A program made the translations under genes and the position numbers. Of a DNA stretch of 64,000 nucleotides, positions 52,025 to 61,515 are shown piece by piece. The notes under the pieces were generated by a model that was given only the letters and a program-made list of their open reading frames with translations, was not told the origin of the DNA and did not search any database. Within the stretch, counting starts at the first letter, position 1. Each line of letters starts with the position of its first letter. Origin of the DNA: CAYNRA01 sp046293395. GTDB taxonomy: Bacteria; Bacteroidota; Bacteroidia; Cytophagales; Spirosomataceae. Location of the stretch: assembly GCA_046293395.1 (NCBI GenBank), contig JBKBOU010000002.1, positions 62,001-126,000 on the forward strand, written 5' to 3'.

Positions 52025-53650
52025 TTAAACCAATAAAGTATAAGGTTCTTCCAAAAGTTGCTTCAAAGTGACCAAGAACGCAGCTCCAGTAGCACCATCT
52101 ACAACACGGTGGTCACAAGTTAGTGTAACTTTCATGATATTGGTGGCATAAAACTGCCCGTTTTTCACGGCAACCGTTTCTTTGATTCCACCTACGGAAA
52201 GAATACAAGATTCGTTTTTCGGATTGTTAATAATGGATGTAAAGGATTCAATTCCAAACATTCCTAAATTACTTACTGTAAACGTATTTCCTTCCCAATC
52301 TTTAGGTTGTAATTGACCATTTTTAGCTTTCCCGCCCAAATCCTTCGTTGTAGCAGCAAGTGTGGACAACGAAAGTGTGTTGGCAAAACGAATGACAGGA
52401 ACGACAAGACCTTCATTGATAGCAACAGCCATCCCGATATGTACGTGTTGATTTCTCTTGATATGATTATCTCTCCAAGATGAGTTAACGTTTGGATGTT
52501 TTGTCAATGCAACTCCACACGCTTTCAAAACCATATCATTAAACGAAATTTTGACAGGTGAAGCTTGATTCATGATTGTACGTGCTTCCATTGCTTTATC
52601 CATACAAATCTCCATGGTCAATTGGAAATCAACAGCACTTGACTGAGATTCTGCTAAGCTTCGCGCAATTGCTTTTCTCATTTGTGTCAAGCTAATTTCT
52701 TCAAAACTTTCTGTTCCGAAGGCAGCTTGAGGTGTAGTTGTTGCCTGCTGTATAGCCAGTACTTTCGCCACAGGCACGTAGTTATCAATATCCGATTTGA
52801 TGATACGTCCACCTTCACCAGAACCCTTGACATCCGCCATATTAATTCCTTTTTCCTCGGCTAACTTTTTAGCTAAAGGAGAGGCAAGAATACGACCGTT
52901 GGAAGTTGCACTTGTATCTGCTACTTGTGCGGCCTCTATTTTTTGGGGTTGAGTTTCTACTTTTGGACTTGGCGTACTTTGTTCAACGACAGGTTGAGCT
53001 AGTACTTTGGTATCAGCGGAGTCAGCTGCTAAGAGACGATTAAAGTCCGCTCCTTTTTCTCCAATGACAGCGATAATTGCATTTACAGGAACGGCTTTAC
53101 CAGCCTCAGCACCGATGTACAAGAGAGTTCCTTCATCGTATGCTTCGAGTTCCATTGTAGCTTTGTCTGTTTCGATTTCAGCCAATAAATCACCTGATTT
53201 CACGGTATCTCCAACTTGTTTGAGCCAAGTATGAATAACGCCTTCCGTCATGGTATCACTTAGAAGTGGCATCCGAACGATGGCGGCATTGATATCAGAC
53301 GTATCTATTTTCTCAGTAGTTGGCTTATTTTCAACAACCTGAGCGGTCGTCTCAACACTTGGAGTAGTTGCAGCGGCAGTAGAACCTCCCAATAGATGGG
53401 CGTAATCTTCACCATCTTTGCCAATAACCGCAATGATAGCATCAATAGGAACAGCTTGCCCTTTTTCTACACCGATGTAAAGAATAGTACCTTCCTCGTA
53501 CGATTCCATATCCATAGTTGCTTTGTCTGTTTCGACCTCAGCCAAAATATCGCCTGATTTTACTTTATCGCCAACTTTTACGTTCCAAGCTGCAATGACA
53601 CCTTCTTCCATTGTATCACTCATCTTGGGCATTCTGATTACTTCTGCCAT
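52025..53650 (-). CDS. pdhC: dihydrolipoamide acetyltransferase (2-oxoacid dehydrogenase E2), two lipoyl domains
   Basis: A 541-residue core subunit of the pyruvate (or related 2-oxoacid) dehydrogenase complex, which transfers acetyl groups to CoA. Two lipoyl domains stand at the N terminus, with lipoylated Lys in VETDKATMDME (first) and IETDKATMELE (second). Pro/Ala/Thr-rich linkers separate them. The E1/E3-binding domain is ILASPLAKKLAEEKGINMADVKGSGEGGRIIKSDID, and the catalytic domain ends in the active-site HRVVDGATGAAF. The E1 and E3 genes are not here. The symbol is given by function; it could also be the E2 of a different 2-oxoacid dehydrogenase. Confidence 0.92.
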   Translation of the reverse strand: MAEVIRMPKMSDTMEEGVIAAWNVKVGDKVKSGDILAEVETDKATMDMESYEEGTILYIGVEKGQAVPIDAIIAVIGKDGEDYAHLLGGSTAAATTPSVETTAQVVENKPTTEKIDTSDINAAIVRMPLLSDTMTEGVIHTWLKQVGDTVKSGDLLAEIETDKATMELEAYDEGTLLYIGAEAGKAVPVNAIIAVIGEKGADFNRLLAADSADTKVLAQPVVEQSTPSPKVETQPQKIEAAQVADTSATSNGRILASPLAKKLAEEKGINMADVKGSGEGGRIIKSDIDNYVPVAKVLAIQQATTTPQAAFGTESFEEISLTQMRKAIARSLAESQSSAVDFQLTMEICMDKAMEARTIMNQASPVKISFNDMVLKACGVALTKHPNVNSSWRDNHIKRNQHVHIGMAVAINEGLVVPVIRFANTLSLSTLAATTKDLGGKAKNGQLQPKDWEGNTFTVSNLGMFGIESFTSIINNPKNESCILSVGGIKETVAVKNGQFYATNIMKVTLTCDHRVVDGATGAAFLVTLKQLLEEPYTLLV

Positions 53651-53697
53651 GTTTTATTTCTGTCTTTATGTAAGTGCTTAGAATTAAATCTTTCCGC

Positions 53698-53725
53698 CAA
53701 ATTTAATGGTTTATGTTCAAATATA
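53698..53725 (-). promoter_or_regulatory. candidate -7 boxes for the E2 gene
   Basis: On the minus strand, TATATTTG (53718-53725) and TAAATTTG (53698-53705) both match TANNTTTG within the 89 bases before the E2 ATG. Neither has TTTG at 19-base spacing, so only one or neither may be used. Confidence 0.35.
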
Positions 53726-53739
53726 CTTAGAAAAAACTA

Positions 53740-55527
53740 TCAATTTATTTTCAAAACAGCCATAAATGCTTCTTGTGGGACTTCTACAGAGCCAATTTGA
53801 CGCATTCTTTTCTTTCCTTTCTTTTGTTTTTCAAGTAACTTCCTTTTTCTCGAGATATCACCACCGTAACATTTCGCGGTTACGTCTTTTCGCAGCGCAC
53901 GTACAGTTTCTCTAGCGATGACTTTTGCACCAATAGCAGCTTGAATAGCAATTTCAAACTGTTGTCTTGGTAAAAGTTCCTTGAGTTTTTCACACAATTT
54001 TTTTCCCCACTCATAGGCTTTATCCCGGTGTACAATCGCTGAAAGCGCATCTACGGGCTCGCTATTGAGTAAAATATCCAATTTAACCAAGCTGGACTCT
54101 CTATATCCAGAAAGGCTGTAATCAAGGGACGCATATCCTCTCGAAATGGTTTTCAGTTTATCAAAGAAGTCAAAAACGACTTCAGCTAGAGGTAAATCAA
54201 ACGAAAGTTCTACACGATTGGACGTCAAATAGACCTGATTTTTAATCAGACCACGTTTATCCATACAAAGAGATATAATTGGTCCGACGTATTCAGCAGC
54301 TGTAATGATTTGCGCGTTAATGAACGGTTCTTCCACCCAACTTACAAGATTTGGATCTGGCATTTCGGATGGAGCTGAGACAGGGATTACGTTATTTTTC
54401 TTATCAATTACGTTAAACTTCACGGACGGTACAGTTGTAATAACTGTCATATCAAATTCACGTTCGAGGCGTTCCTGCACGATTTCCATGTGAAGCATCC
54501 CTAGAAAACCACAACGGAAACCAAAGCCCAGAGCTGCCGAGGTTTCTGGCTCCCAGACCAATGCAGCGTCGTTTAATTGAAGCTTTTCCATTGCTTCCCT
54601 CAAATCTTCAAATTCGGTCGTATCAACGGGATAAATACCGGCGAAAACCATTGGTTTTACTTCTTCAAATCCCTTGATAGCGGAGGTTGCCGGGCGAGAA
54701 GTATGCGTAATCGTATCTCCAACTTTTACTTCTTTTGCAACCTTAATTCCAGATATAAGATACCCAACATCACCACATTCAAGGACATCTTTTGGTTTTT
54801 TCTGAAGACCTAAATTACCAATTTCGTCCGCTTCATACTCTTTTCCGGTAGCCATAAACTTGACTTTATCTCCTTTTCGAATACGACCATTTTTAACTCT
54901 GAATATTACCTCAATTCCTCTATACGAATTAAAAACCGAGTCAAAAATTAGTCCTTGAAAAGCACCATCTGGATCTCCTTGCGGTGCAGGAACACGTTCA
55001 ACGATGGCATGAAGAATATCAGTAATGCCTATTCCTTCCTTTGCAGAAGCAGGAATAATGAGGTCAGGGTCAATACCAATTAAATCAACGATTTGATCTT
55101 TTACTTCTTCTGGCCTAGCACCCGGGAGGTCAATTTTATTCATTACGGGTATAATTTCGAGACCATGGTCTAATGCAAGAAACAGATTACTGATTGTCTG
55201 GGCCTCAATTCCTTGGGCTGCATCTACAATCAATAGTGCTCCTTCGCAAGCTGCGATAGAGCGAGAAACTTCATAGCTAAAATCAACGTGACCAGGGGTA
55301 TCAATTAAATTGAGTGTATATTCTTCTCCTTGGTACGTATATTTCATTTGTATGGCGTGACTTTTGATAGTAATTCCACGTTCCCTTTCCAAATCCATAT
55401 CATCAAGAAGCTGTGCTTGCATTTCTCTCTGAGAAGTTGTACCAGTAAATTCTAAGAGTCTGTCTGCCAAGGTACTCTTCCCGTGATCTATATGTGCTAT
55501 GATGCAAAAGTTTCTAATATTCTTCAC
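53740..55527 (-). CDS. lepA: elongation factor 4 (LepA)
   Basis: A translation GTPase that can back-translocate ribosomes, 595 residues from the chosen start. The likely start is GTG at 55527, giving VKNIRNFCIIAHIDHGKSTLADR, which matches the usual MKNIRNF N terminus; a TTG at 55551 would add 8 residues (LYPIIDR...). Switch motifs DTPGHVDFSY, NKIDLPGA and SAKEGIGI are intact. The C-terminal domain carries the LepA-specific QFEIAIQAAIGAKVIARETV and SRKRKLLEKQKKGKKRM. A candidate promoter lies upstream of it. The E2 gene follows 90 bases later. Confidence 0.97.
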   Translation of the reverse strand: MKNIRNFCIIAHIDHGKSTLADRLLEFTGTTSQREMQAQLLDDMDLERERGITIKSHAIQMKYTYQGEEYTLNLIDTPGHVDFSYEVSRSIAACEGALLIVDAAQGIEAQTISNLFLALDHGLEIIPVMNKIDLPGARPEEVKDQIVDLIGIDPDLIIPASAKEGIGITDILHAIVERVPAPQGDPDGAFQGLIFDSVFNSYRGIEVIFRVKNGRIRKGDKVKFMATGKEYEADEIGNLGLQKKPKDVLECGDVGYLISGIKVAKEVKVGDTITHTSRPATSAIKGFEEVKPMVFAGIYPVDTTEFEDLREAMEKLQLNDAALVWEPETSAALGFGFRCGFLGMLHMEIVQERLEREFDMTVITTVPSVKFNVIDKKNNVIPVSAPSEMPDPNLVSWVEEPFINAQIITAAEYVGPIISLCMDKRGLIKNQVYLTSNRVELSFDLPLAEVVFDFFDKLKTISRGYASLDYSLSGYRESSLVKLDILLNSEPVDALSAIVHRDKAYEWGKKLCEKLKELLPRQQFEIAIQAAIGAKVIARETVRALRKDVTAKCYGGDISRKRKLLEKQKKGKKRMRQIGSVEVPQEAFMAVLKIN

Positions 55528-55592
55528 TCTATCAATGATTGGGTATAACAAATATTTTTTCTAAAAATCTAGTGTATAATTCTAATGTTTCA

Positions 55593-55600
55593 CAAAAGTA
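55593..55600 (-). promoter_or_regulatory. candidate -7 box (TACTTTTG) for lepA
   Basis: TACTTTTG on the minus strand, 66 bases before the GTG start, matches TANNTTTG. There is no TTTG at the standard distance, so confidence is low. The leader would be about 60 bases. Confidence 0.4.
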
Positions 55601-55627
55601 GTACAAAACAAGCATTTAAGCAGTAAA

Positions 55628-56662
55628 TTATTTACGCTTCGTTACAGATTGACCAAGCCGAATACATGTCTTTTCAAATAGGTAAAAAGAGAGGGTGCTA
55701 GATACAAGAATAAAAATAAATAGGGTCGTCCAAAAGTAAGAATAGGATAAATTTGTTTTTTCAAAATAAGTAGCCCAAATCCAGAAACAGATGGGATGCA
55801 GAAGATAAACAGAGTAGCTAATCTCACCTAACCAATGAAGGAAAAAATGAACCCAATTATTCGTTATGACTTTCAAATTAGCTAATATAAAGACAAAAAG
55901 AGTACAGACTAGCATAAATAGCACTCTGATCCAGCCCGTCACCAAATTAATTTGATTCCCGGAAGCGGGTAATAAACAGAAAATAAGCGATAAAGACAGG
56001 AGAATAAAGATTCCGGTAATGCGTGCCTGACGAACGGAGAAAGTCTGAGAAAATACCCCCAAATAGAACGCAAAAATTTGTACAAACGGGGTAATGTATA
56101 TTCCCCATTGGTTAGATAAATGTTTTGTAATCGTAAGTTGAAAAAAGGTCTGATATAGAAATCCCAAAAGCAAAAAAACACCAATTAGATAAAAAATACG
56201 TCTCGCGTTCGTACGAAACCATATGAATAAAGGAAAAAATAGATAAAAAAAGAGCTCATTTCCGATAGACCATGCACCTGTTGCGATGTATTGGTCCCAT
56301 GAAAACAGCCCAAATAAACCAGTTAAGTTCAGTAGAATTTTCGATAATGAGTGATTAGTATGAATAAAAAAAAGTGTGAATAGTGTTGAAAACCAGAGAA
56401 GAGGATAAATCCGAAAGAACCTTTTAATAAAAAATAGTTTCCATTGATTCACTTTCTGAAAATCTACTTTCTGATATACAAAAGCAAGTGTATATCCACT
56501 TAGAAGATAAAAAATGGTAACACCAAAAATTCCTATTCTTGCTAAAATTGAGCTTGCATCGAGTGGCTCATGAATTTTCCAAATACTTATGTGATACAAA
56601 CAAATTCCTACAGCGGCGAGTCCCCGGAGGTAATCAAGTTGAGGTAATCTTGCAGGCTTCAT
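55628..56662 (-). CDS. OafA/YrhL-type membrane acyltransferase
   Basis: A 344-residue integral membrane acyltransferase (acyltransferase 3 family) with about 10 helices. The family signature LDYLRGLAAVGICLYHIS is at residues 9-26, and the His of the CLYHIS strand is likely catalytic. It would move an acyl group (often acetyl) from the cytoplasm to a sugar at the membrane's outer face, for O-antigen or capsule. No polysaccharide gene is next to it. It has its own transcript: a 24-bp terminator stem lies just upstream, between it and the FN3 gene. Confidence 0.9.
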   Translation of the reverse strand: MKPARLPQLDYLRGLAAVGICLYHISIWKIHEPLDASSILARIGIFGVTIFYLLSGYTLAFVYQKVDFQKVNQWKLFFIKRFFRIYPLLWFSTLFTLFFIHTNHSLSKILLNLTGLFGLFSWDQYIATGAWSIGNELFFYLFFPLFIWFRTNARRIFYLIGVFLLLGFLYQTFFQLTITKHLSNQWGIYITPFVQIFAFYLGVFSQTFSVRQARITGIFILLSLSLIFCLLPASGNQINLVTGWIRVLFMLVCTLFVFILANLKVITNNWVHFFLHWLGEISYSVYLLHPICFWIWATYFEKTNLSYSYFWTTLFIFILVSSTLSFYLFEKTCIRLGQSVTKRK

Positions 56663-56681
56663 GTAAGGGTATTAAAGTGAG

Positions 56682-56735
56682 ATAATCATAAAAAAACGGT
56701 ACTGAGAGACTTCAGTACCGTTTTTTTATGATTAT
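56682..56735 (-). terminator. intrinsic terminator after FN3 gene, 24-bp perfect stem
   Basis: Arms 56682-56705 and 56712-56735 are perfect reverse complements with a 6-base loop (GAGACT); the core is ACGGTACTGA/TCAGTACCGT with T runs on each strand. It ends the FN3 gene's transcript. Confidence 0.88.
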
Positions 56736-56756
56736 GAATCTTAGATGCGTAGTTAA

Positions 56757-58823
56757 TTAGTTTTTAACAACTTTGCTACTCATTTTCACACCATCTCCTG
56801 AAACAGAAATTGTGTAAACACCTTCGCGTAAAGAGGTCAAATCTAAGTTAACACCATCTTGAGCTCTGAATTTTTGTGATCTTACCACTCTATTCGATTG
56901 GTCAACCACATTAACTAGAACAGTTCCTTTCGCATTAGTATTAGACATATCTATAGTTACAGAACTTACAGTTGGATTGGGGAATACAACAAATCCAGAT
57001 GTTGCCGCTGTAGCAGAAATTGTCACAGAATTTGAAGGAGTAGATGCACCAATTGGGTTGACAGCTTTCACTCTGTACGTATAGCTTGTACCAGCAACTG
57101 CTGTTAAATCGACATAAGAAGTTACATTTCTTTCAACACTACCAATTACAGAAAATGTAGAGCTTCCAGTTGATCTTTCTATTTCAAATTTTTCTTCAGC
57201 AAAAGAGTCATCTAGCCATGATAAAGCAGGCTTTCCATTTGAAAGTGTTGCTTTAAGGCTGTAAGGTGCATTGGGAGCAGTTGTGTATGCGACATTTACA
57301 GAAATCGTATCAGATGTAGCAGAATTACCAAACTCGTTTTGAGTAAATACAACATATCTGTATGTTATTCCTTGTTGCACTGGTGTATGAGTAAGAGCTT
57401 GTGTGTTAGGAGCTAACTTGATAGGGAAAGGCTGCTTACCTGGTTCCAAAACGTGGACTAGAATAGCAGACTCGTTACTTGCGTTATCTTTCCAAGTAAG
57501 ATTGACAACTGCATCCCCAAGTGCATCCTTTGAAGAAGTACCAGCGAGAAGCGTAGGAGCAGCAGGTATTCCTAATGTTGTTTCCGTTACGAATGCCGTT
57601 CTTGCCTCACCAACTTCATTTGCAGAATTGATACGGAAGAGATAAGCAGTTTTAGCAGCTAAACCCGTAACAAGTGTGTTCGTAGCCTTTGTATCAAGAG
57701 ATAAGGTTCTTACAAAACTAACATCACTAGCTCTGAAAACCTCAACTATTAGTCCGAAGCGTGTGTTTGTAAAAAACTTCAAATCCTCGACTCCAAGAGT
57801 CCAAGAGAGGCTGATAGAAGAGTCAGAAATAGCTTGAGCTCTAAGATTTGTTGCTGGATTTGGAGCTACACGTTGCTTTGTACGTAGTTCAACAACATCT
57901 GAAAAATCTCCAGGGCCACCTAGGTTAAGTGCTCTAGCTCTGATAAAGTATCTTTTACCTGGGCTCAAGCTTCTAACTATTGCCGCAGGGCCAGCTGATG
58001 CCGGAATAGTTACAGTTGACCATCTTGGAGCGCTGTCTTCTTTGTATTCGAATTGGTAATTTGTATATCCTCTACCCGAAAAATTTGAGTTAAATGGCAC
58101 CCAATACGCATAAAAATAGTCTAAACCAATTTCTTCAGGTACCACTCTAGCTACTTTGCCTGGAACTGTAATCAGACGAATAGATTGAGAAGTTTCAGAA
58201 ATACCATCAAAATTTTCTGCGGCTACACGGAAATAAACATCGCTATTTTCAGGTAATCCACCATAAACGAAGCTTGTAGTTGAACCTGTTGAAGAAGGAG
58301 CGAAAACTGGGGGAACCGTTAAGAAATTTACACCATCATATGAAAGATATACTTGAAAACGATTTTCATTATCCGAGTTGTCATTCCAATTTAAAGTGAT
58401 TCTTCCAGAGGTTTGAGTAGCACTCAAGTTAGAGGGAGCCACAGGAATTGATAAAGTCCTCGTTGAAATAATTCGTGAATAGGCACCTTCTTCAGCCACA
58501 GCTGGAGGTGTAGGAACTGTACCAACTGCCTTTACTCTAAAATAAAGAAGCGTGTTTTTGGTAAGACCATTAACAATATACTCTGGACCAGCAGAAGCGG
58601 GTACACTTACTTTCTCCCAGGTACCCGTAGTGTCTCGAGTCCATTCTACAGTGTATGTAGAAGCGGCTGTAACTGGGTTCCAAAATAGACGTACAGTAGT
58701 ATTCGTTTTTGAACCAACACTAAGGTTCGTAACTTGTGGTATTGTTGCAGCTGAAGCAAACAAGTTCGTACTCCAAACCATCAAAATACCGAATAACAAC
58801 AATAAAGAAAAATGTTTTTTCAT
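56757..58823 (-). CDS. secreted fibronectin type III protein with T9SS sorting domain
   Basis: A 688-residue protein with a signal peptide (MKKHFSLLLLFGILMVWSTN) and six FN3 domains of about 90-100 residues each (residues about 28 to 610), with the usual pattern of Trp, Tyr-Phe-R-V and GL strands. Residues about 610-688 form a type A T9SS C-terminal sorting domain (FVVFPNPTVSSVTIDM, LREGVYTISVSGDGVKMSSKVVKN). It would be exported by the type IX system, which implies that the genome has one. The role is unknown; FN3 arrays usually bind sugars or cells. It is monocistronic. Confidence 0.85.
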   Translation of the reverse strand: MKKHFSLLLLFGILMVWSTNLFASAATIPQVTNLSVGSKTNTTVRLFWNPVTAASTYTVEWTRDTTGTWEKVSVPASAGPEYIVNGLTKNTLLYFRVKAVGTVPTPPAVAEEGAYSRIISTRTLSIPVAPSNLSATQTSGRITLNWNDNSDNENRFQVYLSYDGVNFLTVPPVFAPSSTGSTTSFVYGGLPENSDVYFRVAAENFDGISETSQSIRLITVPGKVARVVPEEIGLDYFYAYWVPFNSNFSGRGYTNYQFEYKEDSAPRWSTVTIPASAGPAAIVRSLSPGKRYFIRARALNLGGPGDFSDVVELRTKQRVAPNPATNLRAQAISDSSISLSWTLGVEDLKFFTNTRFGLIVEVFRASDVSFVRTLSLDTKATNTLVTGLAAKTAYLFRINSANEVGEARTAFVTETTLGIPAAPTLLAGTSSKDALGDAVVNLTWKDNASNESAILVHVLEPGKQPFPIKLAPNTQALTHTPVQQGITYRYVVFTQNEFGNSATSDTISVNVAYTTAPNAPYSLKATLSNGKPALSWLDDSFAEEKFEIERSTGSSTFSVIGSVERNVTSYVDLTAVAGTSYTYRVKAVNPIGASTPSNSVTISATAATSGFVVFPNPTVSSVTIDMSNTNAKGTVLVNVVDQSNRVVRSQKFRAQDGVNLDLTSLREGVYTISVSGDGVKMSSKVVKN

Positions 58824-58932
58824 AGCGCGAACTATTTAGATTTAGTATTAAAATAACGCATAATAACTTACCGTAAATATATACGAAAAAATATTCTCAA
58901 AAAACCTCTTAGACGTTATCAAATGGATAAAA

Positions 58933-59790
58933 TTATTTTACGGTGTATTTTTTACTTTTTACCTTTTGCACTAGTTGCATAACCTCTTTCATCTCTTTTG
59001 TATCATGCACCCTAAATAAACCAACATTTCTATCCATTAAAAAACTGTGTAAAATAGAAGTCCCATTTAATGCCTCTCCAACGTCTATCTTTAAAAATCT
59101 CCAAATCATTGACTTTCTTGAAATCCCAACCAAAAGCGGCAAATCCAATGAATAAAAAGAGTCTAAATGATGTAACAGCTCATAATTCTGTTCCAAATTT
59201 TTAGCAAAACCAAACCCAGGATCTACACATATATCTCTAACTCCCAACTTGTTTAATTCTTTTACCTTCTGATGCAAATCAGATAATATATCAAATAGTA
59301 AATGTTCATACTTATCTAAGCTTGTCATTGTTTGTGGTGTCCCCCGCATGTGCATCAATATATATGGCACTCCCAGAGTAGCTACTGTCTCAAACATTTT
59401 GGCATCTAAATTACCGCCAGAGACATCATTGATCATATCAGCACCTGCTTCAACCGCAGCATTGGCTACTTCTGAACGAAACGTATCAACTGAAATCCAA
59501 ACTTGTCTCCAATGTTCAACTCTTTTTATTTCTTTGATGATTGGTAAAATACGTCCTATTTCCTCATCAATACTCACCTCTGAGGCACCTGGTCTTGTGG
59601 AATATCCACCAATATCCAAGATATCCGCCCCTTGGTCAATAAGTCGTTGAACGTAGCCCATCTTATCCATACTCCTATCTGAAACCCGACTTCCGGAATA
59701 AAAAGAATCGGGTGTCATATTTACTATTGCCATTATTTTCGGGCTTGACAAATCCAGTAATCTACCCCTTGAAATCAGCGTTTTTTTCAT
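58933..59790 (-). CDS. folP: dihydropteroate synthase
   Basis: Makes dihydropteroate from DHPP and p-aminobenzoate in folate synthesis; 285 residues. The pterin-binding KIMAIVNMTPDSFYSGSR is at residues 18-35, GADILDIGGYSTRPGASEVS follows, and VDPGFGFAKNLEQNYELL and SRKSMI close the active site. No fused domain is present. The start codon is divergent from, and partly overlaps, the promoter of the DUF1599 gene, so both are set back to back across 40 bases. Confidence 0.96.
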   Translation of the reverse strand: MKKTLISRGRLLDLSSPKIMAIVNMTPDSFYSGSRVSDRSMDKMGYVQRLIDQGADILDIGGYSTRPGASEVSIDEEIGRILPIIKEIKRVEHWRQVWISVDTFRSEVANAAVEAGADMINDVSGGNLDAKMFETVATLGVPYILMHMRGTPQTMTSLDKYEHLLFDILSDLHQKVKELNKLGVRDICVDPGFGFAKNLEQNYELLHHLDSFYSLDLPLLVGISRKSMIWRFLKIDVGEALNGTSILHSFLMDRNVGLFRVHDTKEMKEVMQLVQKVKSKKYTVK

Positions 59791-59797
59791 ACTTTTG
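59768..59797 (+). promoter_or_regulatory. promoter of DUF1599 operon
   Basis: TACTTTTG (59790-59797) fits TANNTTTG, with CTTG (59768-59771) at 18-base spacing as a near match to the -33 box. It starts within the folP start codon region, so transcription of the two directions may interfere. Start near 59804, leader about 27 bases. Confidence 0.5.
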
Positions 59798-59830
59798 TGA
59801 CCTTATTAACGAGTTAAATCCTACAACCAA

Positions 59831-60379
59831 ATGGAAAAAACCATTGAAGAATATAAATCTATTATAGTTATTTGTAAAAATCTTTTTGTCAATAAAAACA
59901 AAGACTACGGCACCTCTTGGCGGATTTTAAGATTACCGAGTATTACCGACCAAATTTATATCAAAGCACAGAGAATACGCACGCTTCAAACAAATGGTTT
60001 CCATAAAATTGATGAAGGAGAGATTCCTGAGTTTATTGGCATTATAAATTATTGCTTGATGGCTTTAATCCTTTCAAATACAAATTCGCCCCTCCAAGAA
60101 GATACGCCCGTTGATGTACTTACGGAACTTTATGATAAACAAGTGGAGGAGGTCATGCACCTTTTGTTTAATAAAAACCACGACTATGGCGAGGCTTGGC
60201 GTGAAATGCGCGTCAGTTCTATGACTGATATTATCCTCATGAAACTACTCAGAATTAAACAAATCGAAGATAATCAAGGTCTTACTCTGGTTTCAGAGGG
60301 AGTTCGTTCCGGCTATCAAGATATGGTTAATTACGCTGTTTTTTGTCTCATTAAACTTGGCCAAGCCACTATTTCCTAA
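59831..60379 (+). CDS. DUF1599 family protein (two-repeat)
   Basis: A 182-residue protein of unknown function that contains two copies of one domain: KNKDYGTSWRILRLPSITDQIYIKAQRIR (residues about 23-51) and KNHDYGEAWREMRVSSMTDIILMKLLRIK. The DYG..WR core suggests a nucleotide-binding or nucleotide-modification fold. The family is largely confined to Bacteroidota and usually lies, as here, between folP and a DoxX/MauE-like membrane protein. It is first in a plus-strand unit with the DoxX-like protein 13 bases later. Confidence 0.88.
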   Translation: MEKTIEEYKSIIVICKNLFVNKNKDYGTSWRILRLPSITDQIYIKAQRIRTLQTNGFHKIDEGEIPEFIGIINYCLMALILSNTNSPLQEDTPVDVLTELYDKQVEEVMHLLFNKNHDYGEAWREMRVSSMTDIILMKLLRIKQIEDNQGLTLVSEGVRSGYQDMVNYAVFCLIKLGQATIS

Positions 60380-60392
60380 TCATTTTTAAATT

Positions 60393-61496
60393 ATGCTTAA
60401 AATTGCACATATTGCTAGAATCCTCGTAGGAATTGAATTTATTTTCTCCGGTTTTGTAAAGGTAGTTGATCCATACGGCACTGGACTGAAACTTCAAGAA
60501 TACTTTGAAGTTTTTGCCACAGATTTACCCCTTCTATCTCCTATTTTTACACTATTAGCTCACCAAGCTCAACTACTCTCTCTCCTGTTTTGTGCCTCTG
60601 AATTAATACTAGGTGTCGCTCTTTTATTTTCTTTTCAAATGAAAAAAACGGCTTGGATTGTCCTTGCCTTTATGTCTTTTTTCACTTTTTTGACTTTTTA
60701 TTCTGCCTTCTACAACAAAGTCACAGATTGTGGTTGTTTTGGCGATTTTCTCAAACTTAAACCTTGGAACTCTTTTTACAAAGACGTTATTTCAATCGCT
60801 GTCATTTCTATTTTCTTTGTTTTCAGAGACAAATTCAAAACTCCTACAACAGCACACTATTTTGTTCTATTCAGTGCGATTCTTAGTTTTGGAATAGGTA
60901 TTTATGCATTGAATTACCTCCCTCCACTTGACTTCCTTGCGTACGCAAAAGGTAATTCCATTCCAAAATTAATGGAACCAACCGGAATAAAACCAGACAT
61001 TGTATATATTTTTAAAGATAAAGCAAAGAATCAAAAAATTGAATCTAGAGAATATTTAATGGATTCAAACTTCGAGTATATTGAATCATATACCACAAAT
61101 GAAGAGGCAATTACGCCCAAAATAACGGACTATAGCCTCAGCGATACACTCGGAAACGATTGGACAAGTACCAGCTTCGAAGGAAATAAAATCCTAATAA
61201 CAGTAAAAAAAGTAGAAAAAGTTGATAAAAATACATGGATTAATATCCAAAATTTTTGGAATCAAATGAGTAAATCACCCGCTTTTCAGATTGTATTTGT
61301 CACTTCGGATGTACCTTCCTTTTTAGCGCAACAACTGCAAAAAAGAAACATGCAAGCACCTATTTATACAATTGACGAGAAGGTGTTAAAAACGATGGCT
61401 CGTTTGAATCTTGTCATTTATTACCTACACGAAGGCACTGTTGTAGAAAAATGGGGCTATCGCTCAATCCCAAAAGAAATAACTACAACTCCCTAA
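60393..61496 (+). CDS. DoxX/MauE-like membrane protein (BT_3928 family)
   Basis: A 367-residue protein with several membrane helices in the first 170 residues (ARILVGIEFIFSGFVKVVDP opening, then LLSLLFCASELILGVALLF, WIVLAFMSFFTFLTFY). The conserved TDCGCFGDFLKL motif, with two cysteines, is the mark of the MauE/DoxX-related group and points to a redox role in electron or disulfide transfer. The C-terminal 200 residues face outward and have a thioredoxin-like look (FVTSDVPSFLAQQLQKRNMQ) without a CxxC. Its role in Bacteroidota is not known. Co-transcribed with DUF1599 and probably aroK. Confidence 0.85.
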   Translation: MLKIAHIARILVGIEFIFSGFVKVVDPYGTGLKLQEYFEVFATDLPLLSPIFTLLAHQAQLLSLLFCASELILGVALLFSFQMKKTAWIVLAFMSFFTFLTFYSAFYNKVTDCGCFGDFLKLKPWNSFYKDVISIAVISIFFVFRDKFKTPTTAHYFVLFSAILSFGIGIYALNYLPPLDFLAYAKGNSIPKLMEPTGIKPDIVYIFKDKAKNQKIESREYLMDSNFEYIESYTTNEEAITPKITDYSLSDTLGNDWTSTSFEGNKILITVKKVEKVDKNTWINIQNFWNQMSKSPAFQIVFVTSDVPSFLAQQLQKRNMQAPIYTIDEKVLKTMARLNLVIYYLHEGTVVEKWGYRSIPKEITTTP

Positions 61497-61515
61497 GTTA
61501 CTCATAATCAAATAC